A stretch of DNA of 64,000 nucleotides from Roridomyces roridus (GCA_029378245.1 JARKIF010000072.1:62001-126000), one strand, 5' to 3'. Shown: positions 45,846-57,375, counted from the stretch's first letter. Notes: generated by a model from the sequence alone, not told the origin. Made by a program: numbers and translations.

Positions 45846-46570
45846 ACTGCAGAACAGAATGAACATGAGTCCCTTTAAATAATCCAAAGTCGGTCCGAAC
45901 ATGTCACCCAGGATGAGTGAAATCGCCCGTGGTGCCGATGGACTGCAGGCTTGCGACCGTAAACTTTAAAGCATCAGTGAGCAACAACATTGTTTCTCCC
46001 AGGCGGTGATAGACCTGAGAATTTTCAAGCTTCTTTGAGACGTGGAATCACCACTCTTGCGGGGGTACGAGATGAACATCGTACGCCGAGGTTCCGAGAC
46101 GGACGTTGGACGGAGGGTGTACACTGCAGGATGGGGTCATGAGGTGACTTGCATGTCTTCAATGACCATAGTACGTTACGCCGAGGTTCCGAAGCGTATG
46201 AACGGGGGGAACAGGAAGGGACTCAGCCTGAAGAAGTAGCTACCACCGACCGCCTAGGAAAATGCAGCAAGCAGAGGTGGGGAGGATTCCTATACAGGCC
46301 TGGTCTTACACACCACCGTTAAAAATCGGTAGCGGCGGCAAGCGCCATCCCCTACTCTGCCGGGCACGGTTGTAATGATAAATTCGGCAATGTTTCTCCG
46401 TCTACCCTCGAGTCATAAGCTCTCAATTGTTCCCTCCGCCGAGGTCAAATCTATATAGTATCACTGCTCAAGTCTACTTCCAAAGTCGTGTTGAGATTTC
46501 GGTAGCGGGGACCGGAACCCGGGAATTGTAGAAGTAGCAGAAGACCCTCGCAAACGCGGAGTATATACGA
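45846..46570. other. No recognisable gene
   Basis: A direct repeat ACGCCGAGGTTCCGA occurs near 46082 and again near 46175. Otherwise only short frames are seen. Confidence 0.4.
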
Positions 46571-47561
46571 GAACGGTGGGACTGGGACTCGCTTAAAGCT
46601 CGGCTAATTTGCTGAGCAGCTCCCGAGTCCCACCGTGATGCGACGAGTCCCACTCGGCGTTGATGTTGCCGCGACTGCGATCAGTCGGCCGTTCGGCCAG
46701 TTCCATTTCGATTACCTGCAAGTCATCTTGATAGACTGTAAAGCTGAGTACTAGTGGCTTTGTATCTGCTTCACTTAGCTATTGGAAAGTCCAGCTTTAT
46801 GACAATGTAGGACCACGTTTTGTCGACAGGGGTTGGACACAGTCTACAAACATAGAGATCGGCCAGAGCGTCGGTGGTCTACTGGTTACGCACCTGCTGC
46901 TCAAATACTTATGTTATTGCCTCTGTTGGGGTTCGAACCCTTGGGTGACCGGGTTTTTTTTGCTTTCACAGCAACAATCGAATGTCCAAATCAAACCTCC
47001 TTATCTCTTCCACAGCAGCTGCCGAGCATTACTGGAAATTTTGCTTAGTCTTTCTCCCTTCACATCCATACTTATTGCCTTCTTATGGCTGAACAACACA
47101 AGGAAGAGGCACTGAAGATTCAAGAAGACAGCCCGGGCCTGGACCCCGAATGAGAGCAATGCAATAAAACCTCATGCAGGTCCCGTCGTGTGCGCGTTCA
47201 GGCACGTTGGAGCGCGTGACCCTGTGCTCGGGACTTGGGAGACCACCCCTTACATGCGCGCGGCCCCCGATAGATAACGAGCATTGATATTTGGCGACCT
47301 CCCGGGACCGACGTGACACGTCGCGCCATGGCGCGGCGCGCGGGACGCGCTTTGCGCGCCCCTTTGTACTCTTCAATTTATTGCGTGGTTTGGCACTTAA
47401 GCTGCCTCCGGCAGCTCCACGGCATCGCTGATGGCATCAAGTGGTGGGACTCGAGCTGTTGGGAGCCTTCAAGCTGAGTCCCACTTTGATCTCGGTTAGC
47501 CGTCCCAATTAGGAAGATAGTGGGACTGGGACCCGCTAAGCGAGTCCCAGTCCCACCGTTC
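46571..47561. repeat. Inverted-repeat unit with AGTCCCAC motifs
   Basis: A 25-bp perfect inverted repeat (starting GAACGGTGGGACTGGGACTC) bounds about 990 bp. Inside, at least five further GTGGGACT/AGTCCCAC words form local hairpins, for example at 47516-47553. The 13-mer CCTCGCAAACGCG lies just outside both ends (near 46548 and 47572). It may be a DNA transposon relic. No transposase and no clear short target duplication were found. Confidence 0.55.
46872..46962 (+). ncRNA. tRNA-like Pol III promoter segment
   Basis: TGGTCTACTGGTTA resembles an A box, GGGGTTCGAACCC is a very good B box, and an eight-T run follows at once. The acceptor arms do not pair, so this is a tRNA-derived relic or SINE head rather than a working tRNA gene. 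Confidence 0.35.
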
Positions 47562-48057
47562 TTGTTACTCCTCGCAAACGCGCGAGGGCATCAATTCGGG
47601 CAGTGGTAGAATAAATACAGAAGAATCTAGGTAAGCACGTGAATACGCGCCCTATGCAAGGCACGGCTGACGAAGACGATGCCCTGCCTGTACCAGGGCC
47701 AGTGAGTAAAAAACAATTAGTCCAATGATGGCGTGCGCGCGTAGCTCGTATTCCAACAAGTCGGAGCCAAGTCGAAGCTATAGCACTTTTTTGATCAAAT
47801 CAAAGGGCAATCATTTTTGTTCAGCTCGTGCAGAGCTTGTTTCCTGCAATATCCTAGTCTCGGGACCAGACTGTATATTATTACAACTGACGATCAAGTA
47901 GTTGTAGTATACAGTCTGGTAGTAAACACGGCATGCCAAAGGGCGTGCCGGACCTTATGTCAGCACGTCACATGATATCCGTGCTGTCTCCTTCCTCCTC
48001 GCTTCCCGCCTTAATCCTGCGCCAATCCACGCGTCTCTCGCGCTTCTCGTGCCATCC
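47562..48057. promoter_or_regulatory. Upstream region of the RecQ-like gene with a hairpin
   Basis: A strong inverted repeat lies at about 47872-47922 (CCAGACTGTATA...TATACAGTCTGG with matching ACAACT/AGTTGT inner arms). It is 135 bp upstream of the start codon of the helicase gene. It could be a foldback element or a regulatory structure. No other gene is seen. Confidence 0.45.
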
Positions 48058-50561
48058 ATGTCTGCAGATACCCAGTGGAGGTCTCTGGAGGGCAGAGCGA
48101 CCATCAAGAGCATCGTAACAACTCGAATACCGGCCTGGAAGGACGGCCTGCGACCCCAGCAAGAAGAGCCAATTCTGACGCTCCTGGACGGGGAGGATGT
48201 ACTCCTCTGCACTGCGACTGGAGATGGGAAGTCGGCCCTCTTCATCGTCCCCATCTTGGTCCATCTGGAGGTTTCCAAACGCCCCAACGACTTCCCAGAC
48301 TTTCCCGGCATTCGGGCACATCCTGTGCTGGTGGTCATCACTCCGACGAAGGGTCTTGCATCGAATATAGTGCGTCACTGAGCTGTAGATCCCATCCCTC
48401 TCTGACTTTTTTGATTCTTAGGTGGAAGGCTTGAAAAAGTACGACATCGCAGCCATTGTGTACGACCGCGAGACAGTCGCCGCCGCCCATGTCGCAGCAC
48501 TCAACCTCGTGCACGAAGTCTCTTCGTGTTCGAAATACCATGTGATTTGTGTCGATCCAGAACATCTGCATTCCGACGACTGGCGCAGAATACTTTCTGT
48601 TTCTGCTTTCTGTAACAATCTCGTCGCTGTCATTGTCGAAGAAGCGCATCTCGTTGTTGAATGGCTGTCGTTTCGTAAATCGTATGGTGGGATTGGGCCT
48701 TTCCTCCGCGGTCGGCTACCTCCAGACGTGCCCGTTGGTGCAATTTCGGCAACCGTCGAGCCTGGCGCTGTGCAGACGGCAGTCTGTCAATCTCTTGGCC
48801 TCATAGCTCCACACCTCCATGTCTTCCGCTTCAGCAACGAGCGCTTGGATGTACAAATCATCTTTGAGCCGCTATTGCATGGCATGAAGAGTCGAGATTT
48901 TCCTCAACTCCTTCCTTTCTTGAATACCGGCCGCAGGGCCATGATCTACGGGTATTCGTGCGAGATGGTCACGTCGATTTTCGAGTACCTGTTGCGCTGC
49001 GAGCCGCCCGGTGTTGATCACGGCCGACGTGTTCGACAATACAGCGCCCTCTGCGAACCTGACTTCAATGCAGAAACACTCCGACTGGCGGAAACCGACC
49101 CAGAACTACAGGTCATTGTCGCCACCGTCGCCCTGGCGAATGGAATAAATGTCCTCGGCATTGACGACAGCATCTCGGTTTCAATGCCGTCCACGCTTTC
49201 TCAGATGGAACAACAAGCAGGAAGAGTAGCTCGAGCTCCAGATGCCACGGGTAGGGCCATTGTTCTTTACCAAAAGAAAGACAAAACGGACGCCAAGAAA
49301 TTTAAATCAGGTGAGCATATGTTTCCGGGTGTGTTTGTCTCTACTTATTCTCAGTGTATCAGCAATTGCGAATGGCGCTGCGGCTCGGCCGTTGCTGGTG
49401 TCTTCCCAGAGCGCAGTCGGAAAGAAGAAGAAGAAGGATCCTATGATGATGGATCCCGGCAAGGCCGACCTCTTGATGGAGATCCGTTGTCTGAATGCTG
49501 TTCGGAATGAGCGTTATCAGAACCCACCCCTCGAGAAGACCATGCGTGACTGCGTTGAGGCTGACCGACCCAACAAATGCTCGCTTTGTCACCATCGTTA
49601 CAAACTTCCTCTCCCCGTGCACGAACCTCCTCCAAATTTCCGCCCCTTCATTGCACCCGCCGTCACCGCACGTGTTTCTATACCCAAGGATAGGAAACTA
49701 CAGAAGAAGGAGGAGCCCTTGGTTCTCGAGAAACTCAACGACTTTGCATCCAACATATTCGACACAAATCTGTTCAAACCGGAGTACGAGAACAGGCCCG
49801 AAGCCTGGTTCTTCCCGCCTTCACTCCAATCTCGCATCTTGACCGAGATTCTCCGAATAGATACAAAAGAGGAGCTTGCAAAAATTCTACAGAGAGCAAA
49901 GTGGCCATTCCACACTTCCCATCATTGCGACGACCTTTGGGAGCTCATCCGAAATACCCGTCGCGAGATCCTTGGTTCTCGGCCTCCGCCCAAATCGACC
50001 AATGCACCGGCTATTGCGAGCGGGAAGAGGCAAAAGAAGCGCGCTCGACGGAACTCCTGGGTCTCGCAGTCCGACAGCGATGACGAGGACTTGGACGATC
50101 CTTCTGCGGCTGAGTCGGAGTCCGACAAAGCCAGTATCTCTCGCTCACCTTCGCCTCGACGCGCAAGGCGGCGTTCCATGTCATCGGAGCCACCCAGCCC
50201 TCTCTCTTTGCTTCAAGAAGCTCGACGGGAGGCGCAGCGTCGACGCGGACGTGACCGTGGACGTGGTCGTGGTCGTGGACGTGGACGTGGACAAGCCCGG
50301 AGTGCATCTCCCTCTCACGCTCCAGCTCCGCTCTCTTTACTCCAAAATGTTACGAATCAACCACGACGCGGGCGCGGGCGTGGGCGTGGACAGTCCTCGA
50401 CTCGCGGGCGAGTTCAAGAGCCGGAATCAAACTCCGACAGTTCCACTGATGATGGGGAGCCGACCGTCCCCGTCAAGAAACCCCCTGCTCATGTCGCGCT
50501 CATGAACGACATGGGACCTCCGAGAGCTAATCGTCGGCGCTTTCAGACCGAGAACAATTGA
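48058..50561 (+). CDS. RecQ-like DEAH-box helicase with RG-rich tail
   Basis: Three exons (48058-48369, 48422-49310, 49363-50561) join in frame to 799 residues. Superfamily 2 motifs: RPQQEEPI, Walker A TATGDGKSA (about 52-60), VVITPTKGLASNI (Ia), IVEEAHLVVEW (II, about 175-185, with Glu where Asp is usual), ISATV (III), VATVALANGINV (V) and QQAGRVARAPD (VI). A cysteine segment (CVEADRPNKCSLCHH) is followed by an acidic/serine region and an RGRGRGRG tail that may bind nucleic acid. These multicopy mushroom helicases resemble RecQ but lack the usual RQC/HRDC domains. The gene is convergent with the DUF6589 gene, only 23 bp between the stops. Confidence 0.8.
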
Positions 50562-50584
50562 GTAAGATTGACGTGTTTCTAATT

Positions 50585-51721
50585 CTAGTTCTCCATTTCA
50601 AAATACTCCATGTTCTCGGCCATGCTGTCTTGCTGGTAAGTTGACCACTCATCCCCATTACCCGCGCCCTCCTCATCCCTGATCTCTCCACCTAGCCACC
50701 CAGAGTCACTATCGTCGCTGCTGTCGTCACGGTTCCGCATTGGATCGGACAGAGGTTCAACCGGCGGAGAAGGTTCGACATTAATTTTGCGCAGGGTGCG
50801 GAGGACGTTGGCGCGATTGGTTGAGTTGGCCTGAAACTCGTGCATCTTGCCGCCATCCAGACTTTTGTACCCCAAATTGATCATGTTCTTCGCTGTATGG
50901 CCGAAATCTCGGCCCGACTTGAAATAATGTAGTTTTTCATCTCGGTACATCTTCAGCAACACGCGTGTCTCGTCCTTGACATCGGGAGACGTATGTGCTT
51001 TGCCGCCTGCCTTGAGTTCAAATGTCCGATCGAATGCCTCCTTGTTGTCGAGGAAGAGTCGCACATTGGGGGAGATCGTGTTCCGGAAAAACGACTCGTC
51101 GAAGCTGTCGACGTTGCCAGACATCATGTCGGTGAGTAGGCGTATGTGATGCTCCTGGAGATGATCATCTTCCAAGAATTTTCCGGGCTGGCCCGTGGTG
51201 TTGACGAGCCAATTGTCCAAGATGGCATTCTTCAAACTGGGAGAGGCCTCATATCTGAACATGCAATAGATCTCCATAAAGGCCGTGGTGTAGTTCTGCT
51301 TGTTTGCTCCGGCAAAAATGAAAATCAGCAGCTGGTGATATATTAGAAAGGAAGCTACACAAATGAGCAAGGCACAGACCTTTAAAGCTTCCAAGATACG
51401 ACCGGTATCTCCCTCCTTGACCGCACACGTGAGTTCTCGATACAACAAAAACTGCTGCTTGAATTGAATGGAGTTTGAAAGGGACCTATCACCCGAAAAT
51501 TTGTCGGACGCCATCGTGGGCCCAGCAGCCACCGGGAATTTCAGACTCTCGGAACAGGAAGTCTGACGTGCGGTGGACATTGCCGCATCGAAAGCTCGGC
51601 TGGACGCATAGCGAGTCACCAAACCATCCGCTGATGTATGTGCTCTAAACCTACTATAGAAATCGACAACACTCGAAGAATCTAACCAGATGAGTCGAGA
51701 TACAGACGAATCTATATCCAA
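50585..51721 (-). CDS. DUF6589-type protein, C-terminal half
   Basis: The conserved core ELTCAVKEGDTGRILEALK, GANKQNYTTAFMEIYC, ILDNWLVNTTGQPGKFLEDD, LQEHHIRLLTDMM, then HTSPDVKDETRVLLKMYRDE and HYFKSGRDFGHTAKNMINLG is the DUF6589 pattern, ending with an acidic tail. One intron (about 48 bp, after LEALK) is predicted. Full DUF6589 proteins are much longer. The N-terminal part here (from MDIDSSVS, or from MASDKFSG at about 51513) is short and does not match, so the gene may be truncated or re-started. No function is known to me. It is convergent with the RecQ-like gene. Confidence 0.65.
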   Translation of the reverse strand: MDIDSSVSRLIWLDSSSVVDFYSRFRAHTSADGLVTRYASSRAFDAAMSTARQTSCSESLKFPVAAGPTMASDKFSGDRSLSNSIQFKQQFLLYRELTCAVKEGDTGRILEALKVCALLICVASFLIYHQLLIFIFAGANKQNYTTAFMEIYCMFRYEASPSLKNAILDNWLVNTTGQPGKFLEDDHLQEHHIRLLTDMMSGNVDSFDESFFRNTISPNVRLFLDNKEAFDRTFELKAGGKAHTSPDVKDETRVLLKMYRDEKLHYFKSGRDFGHTAKNMINLGYKSLDGGKMHEFQANSTNRANVLRTLRKINVEPSPPVEPLSDPMRNRDDSSDDSDSGWLGGEIRDEEGAGNGDEWSTYQQDSMAENMEYFEMEN

Positions 51722-53591
51722 CTAACCCAATCACGAAGCTCCGGGGCGAGTGACAACTATTGAATAGCGGGAATGTGGCGAGTATAAGTCCCTAGTACAG
51801 GGCCTTGTAAAGGTTGTAGGGAATTGAATGATATAGTCTCGGATACGATGTCGAAACAAAGTATTGCGAATAGAGATCCTTGATGTAAACCAAGAATGAC
51901 GATTCTAAAGCGTTTTGTAGATGGTAAAGCTTCACAGCTAACACAAAAGATAGATTGAGTTTGGCTAAAGCCGGGGTTTTGCAATAAAGCAGGTATTTGG
52001 GTCTTTCGATCCCTTTCACACTGGTATCCCAAGACGACAGCGACCGATACAACACGGATTTCGTAGATTCCGACACTTCGCAACTCTGAACACACAAATA
52101 ACCCTTGACAGACACACGGTACGACACAATCCAACAGATACTGATTCCAACACACTGATTCACACTCAAGTCACACACACAATAGCCAACAAACAAATGT
52201 TTAGATTTTCAATAGCGATTGCTTAACTACGCAATGCACCGTCGAAAGCCTCGGACAAAACCCTTGATCGCAGCTGGTAGCTTGCTAGTGGGGGAAGTAT
52301 CCGCTGCCCTCTTGGGTAGCACTCTATCTACTTTATACAGGTCCGAGAATCATATGATAATACAAACGAATGGCGCAATAATTAGAAATGTCCTTGGTAT
52401 CTGGAATGGAAACACCCTGATTGGTTGATTAGAACCGGCATCGTGTACGGCCGGTGTGCCAAGCCATGATTCCGCGTGGCGGACCTGTCGATCCGTGACT
52501 CCAACATTGATCCATGACTCGACTGATTTTAGTGAAGTCGTATCCGACCTCTCCCTTGATTGTATACCCTCCAGACGTACGCCCATAGGTTGTAGGTCCA
52601 GAACGATACCCATATCTCCGACTACCTGTCCCGGATACCAGCAGATACTTAGTTCGAAGACTAGTATCCGACCCGGATCCTCCTTGTCCCGACTGCTGAT
52701 GACAACTATGTCACTCCCTTCGGACCCGCTTCGGCGGTCTACTCATGTTTCAGGCTTTTCGGCCGACCTGCCCATCATCCCGTGAACTTCCGAACCTCCG
52801 AATTGCACTCGCACCAAGGTTCGAACGGCTGACAATCGTACAACGGTTAAGAACTTGTTTAATTGGTGTATCCCATTGGTAGAGCAGGTATCCACAACTC
52901 CTACATGTTTCGGAGTGAGCCCGTCGGTCATATTCAGGTAAATACCCTTCAACCCGTACAGTACTCTTAAGTATCCACCACACTGACTGTCTCTGGGCTC
53001 AACATCAGTCTTGTACTGAGATGACTTAGCTAGGATACTACCTCTGAAATCGTGCAAAACGCGCGTTTTCAAGGGCAGTCAACTTCCATGCTTATCATCT
53101 CCCCTATTTTTAAATCTTGACCGTCCCCGGTCAACTCGTTTCCTCGCGCTTTTGCAATTCGTTAATCCATGGGTTCCGTCATGATCGACTCTGTCGTGAT
53201 ACCGAGGAGGTGGAACCAAATTAATAGTCCCCGTCGATCCGTGTTCCGATACACGAGGCTCGGACATTTGCTCCCGGATACAACCTCCTGACCCCAAATA
53301 CACCTTTGGTAACTTCCCCACCGCTTCAAGTCCGACGAAAATAGAGTTTGCCGGCGGCTGGGACTTTCCTCGGCGGACTTTCTGGTTGCCCTGAAAATCC
53401 ATGAGTCAGACCCTGCAATTAAATAGCACTGCCCGCCATCAAACTTCTAGTTCGTAATTTAGGGGCGCCTTCGATTCTCCCAGCTTGCAGATTGCAAGTC
53501 TTTCTTTAGACTTGTTTTCCAGCCAATCATTAGCCATGAAAATTTTTCAATTGGCTCGATCGCCGCACTCCCTTCTCTTTCTCCTACCACC
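51722..53591. other. Gene-free segment with GTATCC words
   Basis: Minus-strand frames of about 100 codons (52743-53072, 53079-53402) are not recognisable. The words GTATCC and GGATAC recur (for example near 52549, 52633, 52672 and 53275), as in the segments between the genes downstream. It may contain the distal end or LTR of the Gypsy-type element whose pol lies at 60-64 kb, but no boundary could be found. Confidence 0.35.
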
Positions 53592-55771
53592 ATGTCTACC
53601 AGTTCCTCGCCAGCCAAAACTCAGGCCACCAAGAAGCTCACAATCGAGTGGACACCCCCTGTTGGGCCCGTCGGCGCTCCTTCTCGATCCTTCTTCGACT
53701 TTTTCCGGGGTTCCGACTGCGTTGGCTCGGCCAACTACGTGCTCCGAGTCGCCCACAAGGAAGAGGAGGTCGGCTCCAAGATCTGGTGCCAGTCGGTCCT
53801 TGAGAAGATCACCCCTTTCGTAGTGCGTACTCTCTCTTTTTCGTTCCGAGCTCCACTCCTGATCGTTGTATCTAGCGAACCGCGCTGAACTCTTGGGAGA
53901 GCCCAAAGGCCGTTTCTGGCTCGACTTTCCTCTTCTTCCGAGGACTCAAGAGGGTCTACCAGGGAAGCGGGAAGTCCGATCCTGACTATGAGAGCTTCCC
54001 CTGGCCTCCTTCTTCGGTATGTACCCACCGTTTCTCTGCTTTCCCATTCTTCGTTCTAACGACAGCGTGTTTAGTCCGCGTCCTTTGCCAAGATCTACCA
54101 GCTCGAGACGGACCACAAATCGCCCCACACTCTGCTTAGCACGGCCAAAGCCCCGTCCTTCAAAACCATATTCCAAGGCCGCGCCCCGCCTTCTTCAGCA
54201 AAGCCTTCGCCAGTAAAGCCTCTCTCGAAACGAAAGTGAGATACCCCATCTTCTTTTCGTTTGAACTCGGTACTGATTCCTTTTCTAGGCCCGACGATTC
54301 TGTCTCTGAGGAGGAGGAGGACGATGGGTCCGTCGCTGGATCAGTCACACCTCCTCCAGTTGGTAAAAAGGGTTCTGGGAAACCTGCCTCCAAGAAGGTA
54401 TGTCCCTTCTTTGATTCGTTTTCATTTCCTAAACCCCTTTTCAGCGCCGCGCCAACGTCGAGGTCGAAGACGACCACTCTGAAGAGGAGGAGGGGCCCAG
54501 TTTTGCCGTGGTCGTGCCTCCTCGTCCCAAGAGTTCCCGTTCCGGCGCCAAGTCCAGACGGCCTAGTTCCACCATCCACGACCAGCAGCTTGATATCGTC
54601 CCCGAGGATCAGCCCCTGACTTGGAAAACGGTACGTCCATACCCGTATTCTTCCATTTCTTCCACTAATCCTCCTTCCTTCAGATGAACAACGATCAGAA
54701 GGTCGAGCATCTGACCACCCAGCTTCGCAAATTGGCCAAGAAGGTCATCATGGAGCGTGATACTTGGCATGGTGCGTGTATCTTTCTTCGTTCCCTCACC
54801 CTATCTGACCCTTTTGCTAGTGACCTCGGTTCCAGGCTCGATCCCTGGCTACGTCCTCTCGCTTAGCTTCACCCGCGCCAACGGCAACACCAAACTCCGC
54901 CTCTACGACCACATGCACGAGTCCTCGGCCCAAGCGAAGTCCGCCGCTCCCGAATCGACCATTCCTGAGCCGCTCATCCCTCATACGGCGACGGATGAGG
55001 CGGGAGGGATGCTCTCGACCTCTGTGGTCAGTTCCCATCTCTTCTCTTCTATCATGGCCTCGTACTGACCCATTTCTAGCCTCCGAATAGCTGCCTCACC
55101 TGCGCTCTTCGCGCTGCAGAACCCTGCGAACCCGCCGCGTACGGCCAACCCTGCCACAACTGTAATCGCCTCAAGATTACGATGATTTGTGACCACGCGC
55201 TTAGCCCGGAGAGGATTCGCAAGTTGATGTGGGCCTCGGAGTCATATCGCGCGCTCCTTTTCCCATCTGGTGCGTCCTCCCTTTTCGCTCCTACCTTGTT
55301 TTTCCTAACTCTGCCCTCCCTTCAGAGCCTCCTATCAATTTGTCGCGCATCTCTCGCCTCGTTGCTCAGATCCAGTCGTCCGAGGAAACATCCCGCCTCA
55401 TTCGCGAGGACTTGCTCAACGAATTCCGCGACATGTTCCGTCGTTTCCGCTCCCTCATGGACCATGCTGGTGGAGCTGCCTTCGAGACTTTCTTCGAGCA
55501 GGTCCAAGGCAAGGATGACGACGAGATGCTGATGTTCCCCGCTCTTCATGGGATCAACACCCTCATCCACAACTTCAACGACGTCGTCTCCAAGTCCACA
55601 CGCCCTCCTGAGGCTGACGAGCTCTCTTCCCTCCTCAACGCTCTTCGGCTCGATGTCGCCCAGGTTGGCCAACTCCGTGCTTCCCTCGTCGCCAAGCCTG
55701 TCGAGGAAGCGGATGGTTCTATTCCAGCAGGGAACGATGGTGGAGCGCCGGGTGGAGATTCGTCTCAATAG
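53592..55771 (+). CDS. Gene A: zinc-cluster-like protein next to the Gypsy pol
   Basis: About ten exons split by 47-58 bp introns join in frame (first donor 53823, second exon from 53876). The N-terminal part reads MSTSSSPAKTQATKKLTIEW, and ESPKAVSGSTFLFFRGLKRV follows. Ser/Pro and acidic stretches (DDSVSEEEEDDGSV) come next. A cysteine cluster C-x2-C-x7-C-x8-C-x2-C-x8-C follows (SCLTCALRAAEPCEP, CHNCNRLKITMICDH). A helical C-terminal region runs from EPPINLSRISRLVAQIQSSE to the stop at 55771. The cysteine spacing resembles a Zn2Cys6 cluster, suggesting DNA or RNA binding (inference). It is transcribed opposite to the Gypsy pol and upstream of four smaller genes. Confidence 0.65.
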
Positions 55772-56667
55772 GGGTTGCGTCTTCGGGCGCCGGGCGCTTT
55801 TTCGCCTTTGATTTTTGCAGATGTTCCAGTATCGGACTGCGCTCTACGCGCCAGAATATATCGAGTACTGTTCTTTTCTACACGCGTAGTTTAGATACAG
55901 TTTGTATAACACTTTCTTTGGGCCAGAGGCCAAATATCAAATGCTTTCCTGTTTCTAAACGTGCGAGCCTTCTAAGTCAAAACCTGAGATAAAAGAAAAT
56001 CTTATATCAGGGATTGAACTGTCGACTTAAAGCTGGATCTGGCTTGATACGCTAGGCTGTCTGTCGGCTATTACTCGTTTCTAATAGAAACGAGCCCGAT
56101 ACACCGGTGTTTTGACACAAAAGGTCAATCATCACCTCATACTGCCGTATCCACCATCGCGTATCACTGTAGATCCTGCTTCTTCTGTTCCTGGCTGCAC
56201 ATCCGCATCCCAGATAATCTTTCTCGCCGTAGAGGATTCAGTGGGCTACCAACTTTAGTTTTTGGGAGAATATGCATCGTCTGTACTCTTGTCTTTGCCG
56301 GATACCTGAGTATCTCTGACATCGCCTAGTCCGAAACAAGTCTTTTCCTTCTTCCGCCTTCTCATTGGAAATTGTGGATACGCTGAGTCATGATGTAAGG
56401 TCCGAGCACGCTGATCATGACTCCTTGGAACGTATTCTAGAACTTCTTCTGATAGGACCCACAATATACCCCGTTTCATGACCGTATCCGGTCGAATACT
56501 CATGTATCCGGGTCTCGAGCTCGGTTTGTCTGGGTCAGAACTGGTTTGCCGTGCGGTTCATTTATCGGTAAAATTTTCCCAACCACATGGTAATACCCTT
56601 CCTCCCCCATTTGAACCTTTTGCTGTCCTCAGCAAAACGTAACAGACCGAATCGCGTAAAGTACCCG
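55772..56667. other. Intergenic, GTATCC-rich
   Basis: No gene is recognisable. The words GTATCC, GGATAC and CGTATCC occur repeatedly (near 56146, 56300, 56365, 56487 and 56504), the last two just upstream of gene B. Confidence 0.45.
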
Positions 56668-57375
56668 ATGGAATATAACTTGTACACCCCATACGAGTTC
56701 CTCACCCAACTCTACCCCCGTACCGTCGACTTTGCCTCATCTCTCTATTCCAACATGAGTCCGCTCTCTGAGGCCGCCAGCGTTACCTTCCCCGACGCCA
56801 TCCAACCTGTCTGGGTCGACGCCCGTGACGAGTCCGAGAACCTCCTTGGCAACAAGAACACCAGTTCCAAAGTTTTTCGCGACTCAATGGATCGCACTGC
56901 TCAGGCTTGGGTACGTTTTCATCTCCCCTGGTCCGGATACTTGCAGCTAAACGTCTCTCAGCTGCGTCCTACGAGGATATTCGCAACGCTCTCGAGAAGG
57001 CCTCCCGGCTCTCTGAGCGTCACTCCAAGATGCTCGTTTCTGCGGACGGCCTCGTGCGGACCGATTGCGCGTATCGCACTCTCCTCACCGAGATTGGTGG
57101 TCGCCTCGCTGTCCACCTTCGCCACTACGATGGTGTCTTTAACGAGTACGAGCACGTTCGTCGCCAGATGGAGGATCGTAACTTGACGCCGATCGACTTT
57201 CCCACAAAGTACGTATCTGGTCACCCTCATTCCCTAGGTCACTTATTCTCTTCATAGCGACAATTCCATCCCGATTCCTGGAGGCTCCAACGTTCCCCAC
57301 CGTGTCTTTACTCGCCATGGAGTGCTCATCCCTGGTATCGAGTCCGCCAAGGCCAAGAACGGCCGCTCTAACTAG
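56668..57375 (+). CDS. Gene B: small spliced protein of the W-intron family
   Basis: Exon 1 (56668-56910, or from the ATG at 56755) ends ARDESENLLGNKNTSSKVFR then RTAQAW. The donor follows the TGG codon, as in genes C, D and E. The next block is DIRNALEKASRLSERHSKML, then LLTEIGGRLAVHLRHYDGVF, FNEYEHVRRQMEDRN, and after a 48-bp intron (57209-57257) the end DNSIPIPGGSNVPHRVFTRH to the stop at 57375. The best-looking acceptors after exon 1 shift the frame and only an AG at about 56975 keeps it, so the junction is uncertain or the gene slightly damaged. Function unknown; helical, no membrane segment. Confidence 0.55.

Noticed and set aside
46872..46962. A functional tRNA gene
   Set aside because: Good A and B boxes, but the acceptor arms do not pair and the T-arm relies on wobble pairs. 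The relic at 43703-43805 fails in the same way.
47170..47350. GC-rich island as an rRNA or CpG promoter piece
   Set aside because: It does not match conserved rRNA segments I know, and no gene starts nearby on a fitting strand.
47872..51900. A Helitron carrying the helicase
   Set aside because: The helicase has RecQ-like motifs, not a Rep/Pif1 RepHel protein, and no 5' TC / 3' CTRR end with a hairpin was recognised.
53079..53402. A 107-codon minus-strand frame as part of the Gypsy element
   Set aside because: No Gag, zinc-knuckle or protease features, and it is far from the pol frames.
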